Positions 16,352-25,000 of a stretch of DNA of 25,931 bases are shown one piece after another; within the stretch, counting starts at the first letter, position 1, and the number at the start of each line of letters is the position of its first letter. Position numbers and translations under genes: made by a program. The notes under the pieces were generated by a model. It was not told where the DNA came from. It saw nothing but the letters and a program-made list of their open reading frames with translations, and searched no databases. The stretch covers positions 1 to 25,931 of the forward strand of contig JANQQF010000138.1 of assembly GCA_028285035.1 (NCBI GenBank), given 5' to 3'. This DNA comes from Phycisphaerae bacterium (lineage in GTDB: Bacteria; Chloroflexota; Anaerolineae; 4572-78; J111).

Positions 16352-16822
16352 ATGAGTATGGATAAAATAGATCGGGAAATTTCTGAAACTGTTCAACTAA
16401 ATGGTCGAGCTTCAAGCGCCGAACTTGCTGAAGCCGTTGGGGTTTCTGTCTCAACAGCCAATGAACGGGTTCGTCGTTTGGCTGCTGCTGGCGTGATTCA
16501 GGCGTGGCGGGGTGTCCTGGATCCGGTGAAGGTGGGGGCAGGGCTGTGTGGCTTTATGCTGCTGGACATGAGTTATCAGGGCGAAGCTGAGGCTTGTGAA
16601 GTGTTGCAAGACAGGCCTGAGGTGCAAGAGCTACACCATATCAGCGGGGCGCACTCCTACTTGATGAAAGTACGGGTGCGTGACACTCAGGCGATGCAGC
16701 AATTTCTACAAGAGGTCGTCAAGCCCCTACCCGCCATACAGCGGACGGAGACGATCTTTTCCCTGAGCACCCTCAAGGAAACCACTGCGGTCAAGATCAC
16801 TGAGCCAGAGGTTGAAGGTTAA
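16352..16822 (+). CDS. Lrp/AsnC-family transcriptional regulator
   Basis: A 156-residue feast/famine regulator. The N-terminal helix-turn-helix is around residues 4-55 (DREISETVQLNGRASSAELAEAVGVS) and the C-terminal RAM ligand-binding domain is around 65-145 (HHISGAHSYLMKVRVRD, then the usual TET/FSLSTLKETTAV end). Such proteins bind amino acids and form octameric DNA-wrapping particles. A LysE-family exporter lies just downstream on the same strand, a common pairing in which the regulator controls amino-acid export. The 147 bp between them holds inverted and direct repeats that could be its binding sites. Confidence 0.9.
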   Translation: MSMDKIDREISETVQLNGRASSAELAEAVGVSVSTANERVRRLAAAGVIQAWRGVLDPVKVGAGLCGFMLLDMSYQGEAEACEVLQDRPEVQELHHISGAHSYLMKVRVRDTQAMQQFLQEVVKPLPAIQRTETIFSLSTLKETTAVKITEPEVEG

Positions 16823-16854
16823 ACTTGCGCCTCAACTTTGATGATCGCACATTG

Positions 16855-16941
16855 CTAGATTGGTCCAGTCTAGGCCATCTAGACGAAGATGTACTCATAA
16901 ATGGCATATTTTACTCTAAAACTAGGCCCTCTAAGACTGGA
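16855..16941. repeat. Overlapping inverted and direct repeats in the lrp-lysE gap
   Basis: CTAGATTGG (16855-16863) can pair with CCATCTAG (16875-16882) with one bulged T. TCCAGTCT (16864-16871), in its loop, can instead pair with AGACTGGA (16934-16941). CTAGGCC plus TCTA and GAC is also directly repeated at 16870-16884 and 16922-16937. It could be a switching leader or a multi-site operator. Confidence 0.5.
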
Positions 16942-16969
16942 TCAATCTTTCAATAACGTCAAAACGCAT

Positions 16970-17593
16970 ATGAAAATCTTCAAAAACGGGTTACTCACAG
17001 GCTTGCTTCTACAACTGGCCATTGGGCCAGTTTTCTTTTTTATCATCAGTCTTGCTCTGCAACGAACATTGCTTGACGGGCTTGTTGCCGTTTTAGCCGT
17101 AACCATCGTCGATTACCTGTATATCACCTTGGCTATTTTGGGCCTGGGAAAACTGCTTGAAAATGAGAACATCAAACGGATTTTTGGGATCGTTAGTTCA
17201 ATCGTTCTCATCATATTTGGTGGTATCATCATCAATGATGTCATCGGGAGTCACGCCTCAACAGACATTGAGGTTAATGCATCAAGTCTCCTCACCAGCT
17301 TCACCTCGGTATTTCTCCTCACCATCTCCAGCCCCCTCACGATCGTCTTCTTCACTAGCCTCTTTGCCGCCAAAGCGGTCGAGTACAACTACACCAGGCG
17401 GGAATTGCTCATCTTTGGTCTATCGACAGGATCGGCTACGTTTATTTTCCTCGGGCTATCTGTGGTCCTCTTTTCCCTGGTCGGTAGCGCCATTCCGGTC
17501 ATAATTATTAGGGGGTTGAACCTGCTTGTCGGCCTTGTGTTAATCGGGTACGGGGTGGTGCGATTGGTGAAGATTTTGAGAAACGGATCGTAG
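16970..17593 (+). CDS. LysE/RhtB-family exporter
   Basis: A 207-residue membrane protein with about six hydrophobic helices and the LysE-type opening MKIFKNGLLTGLLLQLAIGPV, in which GP near residue 20 matches the family's PGP region. A second SSPLTIVFF segment matches the NPK/NP region of the second repeat. By family it exports amino acids or related small molecules out of the cytoplasm. I chose the ATG at 16970 because it gives the family N-terminus. An upstream ATG at 16901 would add 23 residues translated from the repeat-bearing leader. Neither start has a good ribosome-binding site. The upstream Lrp-type gene is the likely regulator. Confidence 0.8.
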   Translation: MKIFKNGLLTGLLLQLAIGPVFFFIISLALQRTLLDGLVAVLAVTIVDYLYITLAILGLGKLLENENIKRIFGIVSSIVLIIFGGIIINDVIGSHASTDIEVNASSLLTSFTSVFLLTISSPLTIVFFTSLFAAKAVEYNYTRRELLIFGLSTGSATFIFLGLSVVLFSLVGSAIPVIIIRGLNLLVGLVLIGYGVVRLVKILRNGS

Positions 17594-17628
17594 CGTCATC
17601 ACCATCACTGAAAAGGGCTGTAGAGAAA

Positions 17629-17657
17629 TTGACTTCACTGTCAGGATGCGATACAGT
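17629..17657 (+). promoter_or_regulatory. Promoter/operator box A, upstream of the RraA-like gene
   Basis: TTGACT (17629-17634), a 17-bp spacer, TACAGT (17652-17657). Inside it lies an inverted repeat, ACTGT (17637-17641) and ACAGT (17653-17657). It is 25/30 identical to box B at 19626, about 2 kb away. Confidence 0.65.
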
Positions 17658-17691
17658 CGGTGCATCCCTTTACAAAATTGGAGCGCGTGAA

Positions 17692-18351
17692 ATGACCATT
17701 GACGAAATCAAAAAGCGATTGATTGACCTAGATGCGGCTAGTTTAGCTGATGCAAATAAGGCTGTCCGGATTATTGATCCTGCCATTCGCCCAGTACGCC
17801 TCGGCTTGAAACTCATCGGCGTGGCTCATACAGTGCGCTGTAATGAGGATTTTCTCACCGTGATTAAGGCCTTGCAGGATGCGGCTCCTGGTGAAGTACT
17901 GGTGATTGACACGAACAGTAGTCGTGCGGCTGTGGCTGGCGAATTGTTTGCGACTGAAGCGCAGCGCAAGGGATTGGCCGGGTTGGTTATCGATGGTCCC
18001 TGCCGCGACACAGCAAAGATCCGCACACTCGACCTCCCCGTCTATGCGCGCAACGCTATCCCCGTTGCAGGGACAACCTCTAGCTGCTTCGAAACACAGA
18101 TTCCCATCGCCTGTGGCGGTGTAACCGTAAATCCAGGCGACATCCTGCTTGGTGATGATGACGGAATCATCGTGGCCTCCGTTGCTGAACTGGCCGAGTT
18201 AATCCCCCTCGCTGAAGCGATACAAGCCAAGGAAGCAACGATCTTGCAACGAATGGAACAAGGTGAGAGCCTGCTGGGCATGCTCAATTTTGACGAACAT
18301 TGGGCCAATGTTGAAGCTGGACAGGAAAGCCAATTAGGGTTTAAGCTTTAG
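17692..18351 (+). CDS. RraA-like / 4-hydroxy-4-methyl-2-oxoglutarate aldolase family protein
   Basis: A 219-residue member of the RraA / HMG-CHA aldolase family. The family's metal and substrate loop is visible as DGPCRD with Arg105 and Asp106, the preceding core as GLAGLVIDG, and the late signature as PGDILLGDDDGIIV. Members cleave or decarboxylate oxaloacetate-like and hydroxy-oxo diacids, or (RraA proper) inhibit RNase E. With a catabolic enolase-superfamily gene next door, an aldolase/decarboxylase role is more likely here. I chose the ATG at 17692, which has GGAG 8 bases upstream. The longer frame starts at a TTG that is the -35 box of its promoter. It converges with the enolase-superfamily gene over an 18-bp gap. 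Confidence 0.8.
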   Translation: MTIDEIKKRLIDLDAASLADANKAVRIIDPAIRPVRLGLKLIGVAHTVRCNEDFLTVIKALQDAAPGEVLVIDTNSSRAAVAGELFATEAQRKGLAGLVIDGPCRDTAKIRTLDLPVYARNAIPVAGTTSSCFETQIPIACGGVTVNPGDILLGDDDGIIVASVAELAELIPLAEAIQAKEATILQRMEQGESLLGMLNFDEHWANVEAGQESQLGFKL

Positions 18352-18369
18352 ATGCTTGGCTACCCTCAC

Positions 18370-19482
18370 CTAATCAATCACTGCGGTCGGCTCACCCAGT
18401 ACCTCCATCAACGGTTCAACACCAATCCCTGGAGCCTGGGTGGCCGATAGACAGCCGTTGACTGGCTGTGGCCCACCTGTGGCCACGGAGACGGTAACAT
18501 AGTCAGTCAGATCCGTAGTGCTTAGGACGTTTTTAGTTGGCGTACTTGTGGCAAAGTGACTCAAGGCGGCGGTGACGATGTCGCTGCCCCATACATCATC
18601 GGCAACAATCGATAGACCCAGATCGACACACAAATCGCGCAAGCGACGGGCCTTAGTCAAGCCGCCAACTCGACCAATCTTGATACACGCCACATCAATG
18701 GCCCCCGCCTGATAGGCTCGAATGACGTCTTGTGTGGTTTCGATCACCTCGTCCAATTTTATCGGCAAGGTGGTGTGACGTGATACCTCAATACACTCCT
18801 CCATCGTGCGGCACGGCTGCTCAATGATGACAGGCATATCCTTAAGCCCTTGTGTAAATCGCAAAGCTTCAGGCAAAGTAAAGCGGGTATTGGCATCGGC
18901 CACAATCAACTCTCCCGGCTCTAAAATCTCGCAGCAAGCCCTGACTCGTCGAATGTCATCCTCAACATTGACCCCAACCTTCAACTGAAAATGGTGGTAG
19001 CCATCAGCCCGACATTGGCGCATCGGTTCAGTTATAGCCTCAAATGTGTTGCTCTTCCCAAAAAGCACTGAGCGATACATGGGTACTGGCTCCTCCCAAC
19101 GTCCGCCCAACAATTCGCATACCGGACGATTCGTTGCCTTCCCCATGATGTCCCACAAGGCTATATCCACAGCAACCTTGAGGTAGTTGTGCCCATTGAA
19201 CTTCGCGTCCCACAAGCGATTGAGTCGCTCAACCTGAAACGGATCTTCACCGATGATATGCTTGGCTAGAAGAGGGATACCCGCAGTTGCGCCCTCGGCA
19301 AACGCAGGGGCGTAGTGAGTGCCGATTGGGCAGGTTTCTCCGACCCCTGTGATGCCCTCATCGGTGTCAATCATAACAATTACGCTGGTATCATCATCAT
19401 TGTTGAACCCACTCCCAGAACGATAACCATCTGTGCGTTTAGGCATATTCACGTTGTAAACACTGACTCGGCTAATTTTCAT
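18370..19482 (-). CDS. Mandelate racemase / muconate lactonizing enzyme family protein (enolase superfamily)
   Basis: A 370-residue enolase-superfamily enzyme. After the N-terminal capping domain, the barrel shows Lys168 (FQLKVG), metal ligands Asp196 (VADANTRF), Glu221 (IIEQPC) and Asp244 (KLDEV), and the opposing Lys268 (KIGRVGG). Two lysines on opposite faces are the hallmark of the MLE-type subgroup: racemisation, epimerisation, cycloisomerisation or dehydration next to a carboxylate. The overall look resembles hydroxyproline-betaine epimerase or cis-3-hydroxyproline dehydratase relatives, but the substrate is not settled. I chose the ATG at 19482: GAGGTGG lies just upstream, and the ATG at 19497 overlaps that ribosome-binding site. 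Divergent from the HAD phosphatase gene. Confidence 0.85.
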   Translation of the reverse strand: MKISRVSVYNVNMPKRTDGYRSGSGFNNDDDTSVIVMIDTDEGITGVGETCPIGTHYAPAFAEGATAGIPLLAKHIIGEDPFQVERLNRLWDAKFNGHNYLKVAVDIALWDIMGKATNRPVCELLGGRWEEPVPMYRSVLFGKSNTFEAITEPMRQCRADGYHHFQLKVGVNVEDDIRRVRACCEILEPGELIVADANTRFTLPEALRFTQGLKDMPVIIEQPCRTMEECIEVSRHTTLPIKLDEVIETTQDVIRAYQAGAIDVACIKIGRVGGLTKARRLRDLCVDLGLSIVADDVWGSDIVTAALSHFATSTPTKNVLSTTDLTDYVTVSVATGGPQPVNGCLSATQAPGIGVEPLMEVLGEPTAVID

Positions 19483-19625
19483 TGGAACCCACCTCATTTC
19501 CTTATTATTCTGATAGATGTACGCAGATTAACACAGGTATAATCGCTTGGCTAAAAAGCTGCTTTTGAAGAGAGGTCGACAGGATTTCTGCCCAATTTTC
19601 TGAACACATTCATCTTGTAAAAAGG

Positions 19626-19654
19626 TTGACTTTACTGTACAGATACGATACAGT
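19626..19654 (+). promoter_or_regulatory. Promoter/operator box B, upstream of the HAD phosphatase gene
   Basis: TTGACT (19626-19631), a 17-bp spacer, TACAGT (19649-19654), with inverted repeat ACTGTA (19634-19639) and TACAGT (19649-19654). It matches box A at 25 of 30 bases. It lies in the divergent gap, so its regulator could also affect the enolase-superfamily gene. Confidence 0.7.
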
Positions 19655-19689
19655 CATGATGACCCTATAAAGAACACTCGAGGTGAGTC

Positions 19690-20838
19690 ATGCTGAAACA
19701 AGGAAAACATGCTGTCAATCTAATTGGACTACTGTTCGTCATTGGAATGTTAGTTGGATCACTACTGACCTTCCTTCTTACAAACACGACCCCACCAACC
19801 GAGACCGCCGATGCGGCGGCGAATGTGGATATGGTTGATATTCAGGCTGAGGCGAGTGTCCCTGTGACCGAGGTCGACTGTGCGAATTACCCCCACTGGG
19901 ACTGTGAGGATCCAGCTTTGGCCCAAATCGACGCCTTTATCCAGACCCACCAAGGCAAAGGCTATGTCGCGGCGACTGATTGGGATGGGACGTTGTACAG
20001 CGAGTCGATCACCATCAAAGAGGGCGATTTCCACTCGGGAAGTACCCGTTCAGGCCAATCGTTATGGCATTTGTGGGGGGCTGAGAACGGCTACTTCCCG
20101 GCCTTTGATACCGTCGATGGCGAGCAGATTGCCAACATCGTCCGGCGGGATGATTATTTGGAAGGCAAAACCGATGTGGCCTTGAGTGCCTACAGCAAGT
20201 TTGCCCAGATCGCCACCTTTGAGATGGGGATGACCCCGCTGGAGGTCCACGAGGGGGTGCAAGCCTATCTGGAAGCGTACCCAACCGAGGATTACGCCTA
20301 CTTCAAGATGCTTGATGTGATCCAGCAATTGGCTAACAATGGTTTTGAAGTGTGGGTCATTACGGGTAGCAATCCTTATGTGATCGCCACCCTTCTAGCT
20401 GACCTTGATGACACGATGGACTATACCTTGCTGGATCAAGATTGTGATCCCATCGCCCCGGATTTAGAGCAGTGCCAAATCGTCGGCAATGCTGCCAAAC
20501 AATCCCCCTCCGGCACCTTTACCGTGGTCTATGATGACCGCTTCGTTCGTATCAGCGACCCCGACCATCCCTTCTTCCTCGAGCGCAACATCGTCGATGG
20601 TCCCGGCAAAGCCGTTGCCATCCAAAACTACATCGAAACCCAATCCGACCAGCCGATTGTTTTCTACGCGGGCAACAGTGGCGGTGACTATGAGGCCATT
20701 CAATACATTCTCAGCCAAGAAGATCTCGACACCCTCGCCGTGACCGTCAATCCCCGAGGCACCCTGCTCGATTTGGTCGCCAAGTATGCGCCGGGGGGGA
20801 TGTTGGTCGAGGTGTCGGATGCTCCAGCGGTGAAGTGA
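19690..20838 (+). CDS. Membrane-anchored or secreted HAD-superfamily phosphatase
   Basis: A 382-residue protein. One hydrophobic segment (about residues 9-31) is a signal anchor or signal peptide, followed by a Thr/Ala/Val-rich linker and a HAD hydrolase domain. Motif I is TDWDGTLY with nucleophile Asp97 and acid/base Asp99. Motif II is WVITGSN, motif III is Lys307 in GPGKAVA, and motif IV is GNSGGD with Asp333. The cap between motifs I and II is large. The closest families by look are phosphoserine/phosphorylcholine phosphatases. An extracellular role in releasing phosphate from a small phosphorylated compound is inferred. The start has an AGGTGA ribosome-binding site 5 bases upstream. Expression is probably from box B. 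Confidence 0.8.
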   Translation: MLKQGKHAVNLIGLLFVIGMLVGSLLTFLLTNTTPPTETADAAANVDMVDIQAEASVPVTEVDCANYPHWDCEDPALAQIDAFIQTHQGKGYVAATDWDGTLYSESITIKEGDFHSGSTRSGQSLWHLWGAENGYFPAFDTVDGEQIANIVRRDDYLEGKTDVALSAYSKFAQIATFEMGMTPLEVHEGVQAYLEAYPTEDYAYFKMLDVIQQLANNGFEVWVITGSNPYVIATLLADLDDTMDYTLLDQDCDPIAPDLEQCQIVGNAAKQSPSGTFTVVYDDRFVRISDPDHPFFLERNIVDGPGKAVAIQNYIETQSDQPIVFYAGNSGGDYEAIQYILSQEDLDTLAVTVNPRGTLLDLVAKYAPGGMLVEVSDAPAVK

Positions 20839-20868
20839 GGTGTGTATATTTTTTGAGTTGTACTAGTA

Positions 20869-21503
20869 ATGACATCACTTTATGAACAATTATCCAATAA
20901 AAAATATGCGTATCTGATAGTAGGCTTGCCTATTGCCCTTTTATCATAATTTGTACAGTATGCATTATCGCTTGGCGACAAACTGCTTCATCAATCTCTG
21001 CCGAGACTTGGCATCCTGAGACTGCAGAGTTTCACTATGTTCAACATTTGCCCTCACCTGATGGCAAACATATATTTGCATTATTTATTGATACCACGGT
21101 CTTGGTAGGTGATACAACTTGGCATGTATTCAAGTTTGAAAAGGGCTTTGATATTGAGAGTTATCAGGTATCTTGGGGCGAATATGTTGATGGTATCTAT
21201 CGGAAAAATGTTATTGTTTCAAATTATGCTGAAGGTGGACATCACACACAGAATCCAAATATAGAATTTATTAATGAGACATATCTGGTCTTTATGCGAG
21301 GTGGCTTGTATCATAGTCTATATGATATAAAAACTGGTAAAACGTTAGTAAATTCTGGTAGCCCATGGCATGATTGGCGTTACTCAGAAGAATATGAAGC
21401 AATCCAATCAAACCCCAGCCAGGAAGAAAGAGATAACTCCGTTGATAAATGGAAAAGGGAGAATTTACACGAACCAATCTTGAAAATTATTCAAGGTGAG
21501 TAA
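20869..21503 (+). CDS. Unrecognised membrane-anchored protein, interrupted by a frameshift
   Basis: The uninterrupted frame ends at 21503 and is open from 20901, with a TTG at 21048 as first usable in-frame codon. A different frame begins at the ATG at 20869 (MTSLYEQLSNKKYAYLIVG), reads a cytoplasmic head plus half of a membrane helix, and stops at 20947-20949. One extra T in the TTTT run at 20939-20942 would join the two into a continuous helix (KKYAYLIVGLPIALF then IIICTVCIIAW) followed by an extracytoplasmic beta-rich domain of about 160 residues (SPDGKHIFALFID). I do not recognise the domain. It may be a recent pseudogene or a sequencing error. It follows the phosphatase gene by 30 bp and precedes the next small gene by 15 bp, all on the same strand. 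Confidence 0.5.
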
Positions 21504-21518
21504 TCTGGTTCTTAACCT

Positions 21519-21908
21519 ATGTTATACCCCACCCACCCCTGGAAACAACTCGCAGAAGAAAACGAGTGGACATTCACGCCCCGTGACGTTTTGACAGGGG
21601 TCAATCAAGTCACAGGAACTTATAAAAATTATCACATTGAACTGGCTGAGCAGACCAACGGCATTGAAATTATACTTTCAGCCTTAGGTGCCTCACCCCA
21701 ATTTGATCCCAATATTTTCATATCCACCCAAGATATTGACCTGCTATTAGTCTCGCCACGGCAAACCACCGAGTTGGGCGGTTACATTCGTGTAGAAGAT
21801 TATGGGCAGAAACTCTTCTTTCATCAGTGGATGAGTAATATCAGGTTTAGCAATGCCCTTACATTTCTGGGGCAAGGGATACTGTGTGAGTACAATCGGA
21901 TACGATGA
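21519..21908 (+). CDS. Unrecognised small protein, frameshifted near its C-terminus
   Basis: The open frame gives 129 residues starting MLYPTHPWKQLAEENEWTF, then a VTGTYKNYHIEL strand pair, and looks like a small soluble alpha/beta protein. I cannot name the family. The last ~15 residues (TFLGQGILCEYNRIR) look out of register. The adjacent frame from 21862 continues well (HFWGKGYCVSTIGYDEAMV) to a stop at 21981. Dropping one C from the CCC at 21856-21858 joins the frames. The natural product would then be about 153 residues. It lies 15 bp after the preceding gene, probably in the same transcript, and is followed by two hairpins. Confidence 0.55.
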   Translation: MLYPTHPWKQLAEENEWTFTPRDVLTGVNQVTGTYKNYHIELAEQTNGIEIILSALGASPQFDPNIFISTQDIDLLLVSPRQTTELGGYIRVEDYGQKLFFHQWMSNIRFSNALTFLGQGILCEYNRIR

Positions 21909-21981
21909 AGCGATGGTGAGACAGTACACCCGAGAGCAAGAAGAGTATGACAGCAACCAAATGCGATTTGATATAGAATAA
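21862..21981 (+). pseudogene. Displaced C-terminal end of the small gene starting at 21519
   Basis: This stretch has no start codon or ribosome-binding site of its own. It reads about 39 residues, HFWGKGYCVSTIGYDEAM then a charged helix (VRQYTREQEEYDSNQM), and stops at 21979-21981. Its quality as protein is better than the out-of-frame end of the upstream open frame, so it is most likely the true C-terminus displaced by one base. Confidence 0.5.
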
Positions 21982-21987
21982 ATTATT

Positions 21988-22007
21988 AGCCCCAGCGGGG
22001 CTTTCCT
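21988..22007. terminator. Hairpin after the small genes
   Basis: AGCCCC (21988-21993), loop AGC, GGGGCT (21997-22002), then TTTCCT. A compact GC-rich stem with a short T-run; weak-to-moderate terminator for the plus strand. Confidence 0.6.
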
Positions 22008-22016
22008 ATCCTAATG

Positions 22017-22035
22017 CCTCCCGACAAGCGGGAGG
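22017..22035. terminator. Hairpin at the end of the dockerin protein gene
   Basis: CCTCCCG (22017-22023) pairs perfectly with CGGGAGG (22029-22035) across ACAAG. It lies 5 bases past the minus-strand gene's stop. No long T-run follows, so it probably works together with the neighbouring hairpin. Confidence 0.6.
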
Positions 22036-22039
22036 TCGA

Positions 22040-25000
22040 TTATTCAATTTGGGTTGACAACACTGTTGAGTTGTTGCCAAGGCAACCCCAAGGCTGTGGC
22101 CCAGCCTGACCAAAGTTGCGGCTAACTAAATTGATATCCAAAATATCGATCTTGCCATCTTGGTTAAGATCAGCAGGTAAGTTCGGGGCAATCTGTCCCA
22201 TATTGGCGGTGATAATCATGATGTCGCTAATGTCGATTAAATTATCATCGTTTACATCCCCACTGAGTAGGGCAATCGGGTTTAGCCCTATCTTGTCTGG
22301 TCCTGTGATGGCAACATCGTGGCAGATGGCAGAAAGATGGCCGGGTGCCTGAGCCGTAATATTTGTTGTCAAGCCAATCGCCACCTCATCGATGGTAAAG
22401 TGACCTGATGGATCACTATTGGTCACCTGATGAGTTTCATTGACGATGATTGTTGCTCCACTGCCATTTTGTAACTGTTCACCAAGAATAACTTGGCTGA
22501 TCACAGAAGTTGTTAAATGAGTTGTAACCTGATTAACGGACAAGCTTGTTGGGGTCAGTGTTGGCACTGGAATGGGGTCATAAATCACGATGACAGTAAC
22601 AGCGCTGTTGGGGTGTGGTGTTGGTGTAGCTTCTGGGGTGTTTGTTTCAAACGGGATAGGGTCGTAGGTGACAACGACGGTGACCACACTAGAAGGTGTG
22701 CCAGTTGCGACACTGGTTAAGGTTGCATTAGGTATCAGTGTTCCAGTTGGGGTAGCGATGCTCCCCTCATCAGTCGGGGTCACTGTGTTGGTGCTGGTCG
22801 CTTCAGGGGTGTTGGTTGAGGTAGAAATAGGCTCTGGGGTGACAATGACCGTGACTCCACCCGTTGGGGTGGCTGTGACATCAGCGGTTGGTTGGGGTGT
22901 ACTTGTTTCTGTAGCTGTTTGAGTTCCATCTAGTGTCAGTGTTCCCGTTGGTGTGGTGGTGTTCGTGCCATTGGTTGGGGTAACCGTACTTGTACCTGTC
23001 GCTTCGGGGGTGCTGGTTGAGGTAGAAATAGGCTCTGGGGTGACAATGACTGTAACCCCGCTTGTTGGGGTGGCTGTGACATCAACGGTTGGTTGTGGTG
23101 TTCTTGTTGCCTCGGCTGTTTGAGCTCCGTCTGGTGTCAGTGTAAGGGTAGGTGTCGCAGTGCTCTCTCCATTGGTTGGTGTCTCAGTTGCCTCACCAGT
23201 TTGAGTTGCCCCTGGCGTGAGTCTTGGTGTGGGGGTGGTCGTTCCCTCTTCGGTTGGAGTAACTGTGTTGGTAATGGTCGCTTCTGGAGAGGTTGTTAGC
23301 TCAGAGGTTGGAGTGACCGTGACCTCAGATGTTGGTTCAACGGTGTTGGTTGCTACAATTGTTTCGGAAGGATCAGGCGTGAGTGTCCCCGTTGGTGTGG
23401 TAGTGCTGGTACCTGTTGTCTCAGGCGAAACGGTTATCTCCGGCGTCAAAGTAGCTATTGGTGATGAGGTTGGTTGAATAGTGCTAGTTGCCTCCCCTGT
23501 GACGGTTGGTTCAGGGGTTGATGTAGTAGTGACTACTGATGTTGGTTGAACAGTAACCGTGGCGATCCCTGTTTCAGTTGCAATTGGTGTCAGTGTCCCT
23601 GTTGGGGTGACCGTGACAGTCCCTGTGGTTTCAGGCGAGACGGTTAAGTCAGGGGTTGGGGTGGTCGTGACATCAGATGTTGGTTGAATGGTACTGGTTG
23701 CCTCCCCTGTTTCAGACGGATCAGGGGTAAGTGTTCCCGTTGGGGTGGCAGTCCCCCCTTCATTAGTTGGCGTGACAGTACTGGTGCCTGTCACATCAGG
23801 GGAGACGGTTAGTTCAGGCGTTGGTGTGCTTGTGAGAGTAACAGTTGGTGTTGGGTCCTCAGTGAATGCATCTGTAAAAATTAGAACCGCTCCGCCACCA
23901 GCTTGGCCCCCTGCTGGAAATTCATTCCAGCAACGATCCGTGACATAAACCTTGCCATTGTTCGGATTGATTGCGATTTCAAAGGGGTTTCGCCACTGCA
24001 AGCTTTCGTTTGTTAGCGGTGGATTACCAACTACGGTTTGGGGCAGTCGCCACGTTTGACCGGGAACATCTGCCCCATCAACCAAATAATCCCCGTCAAA
24101 ACTCAAGGCATATGTGCCCCCTCGACTTAAATTATCGCAGGCAATTTCGTGTCCATTGCGGCTATCATAAGCAAAACCAGCATAGGTTCCGAGCATATGA
24201 TTGGCGGCTTCGTTAAAAATCAAGCCAACCTCAGCGTAATCACCCACCATAATGTTTGAGTTCAGGAGGGTTAGATTTTTTGGGGTTATTGTTGAGAATT
24301 CATAAATCAAAACCTTATCAGGATTGATAAAATCAGGGGCGATACCTTCCCGTGGATCATCGGCATAGGTGATAAACAAACGCGGCTCGCTCATCCCATT
24401 CGTCTGCCATAACCCAATCGCGTGAGGTGGACCCGTGGAGCCGTCGGGAAAGATGATGTCCTTAAATTCAAGCCCAAAGGGGGCGACGCTATCAAGCCCG
24501 ACAATCTTATAGGCAGATGGTTTTTCAGCATCCCGTAGGGTGATGAAATTGTGGCTACCGATTGTTCTCGCGGTGACCACCTCGAAAGGGCTAAACGCAT
24601 TCGGTGGGTTTTCCACAAAGGGAGCTGCAATTTGAGGGTTAGCTGAGGTTGTGTTAAGAAGCAGCAAATGACCTTGAGCGTAGTCTGGAAAATGGGCATA
24701 ACCAGTGACAGGATTCACTGTCGGGCTGGTCGGTTGAAAGTTTGTGCCAAATGAATAGTTGGTCGTTACAATATCTGAGGTCGGATCGATATAGGAAACT
24801 AAGCCATCACGGAAGGACCCCACTAAAACAGATTGGCCATCGCCAGACACGGCCACGCCCCACGGCTCACGGCCTATCCCGGAAAAGCCTGTACGAGGGC
24901 TGGGATCAACCAGACCATTCTCTCCCCCTGGGATCGTATATAAAACCTCATCTGTGCTACCATCAATCACGGCTACAAAGGGATGGGGGCTTTCGCCCTC

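Noticed and set aside
19634..19654. LexA (SOS) box upstream of the phosphatase gene
   Set aside because: The CTGT and ACAG half-sites are present, but the spacing is 11 bases instead of the 8 needed for the proteobacterial LexA box.
22540..23870. CRISPR array or tandem non-coding satellite
   Set aside because: The repeats are in frame, degenerate at third positions and encode a Thr/Pro linker. There are no constant repeat-spacer units.
22517..23948. Long plus-strand open frames across the Thr/Pro repeat region
   Set aside because: They are Val/Gly/Ser-rich mirror translations of the repeats, lack ribosome-binding sites and have no domain character. The minus-strand protein has a signal peptide and folded domains.
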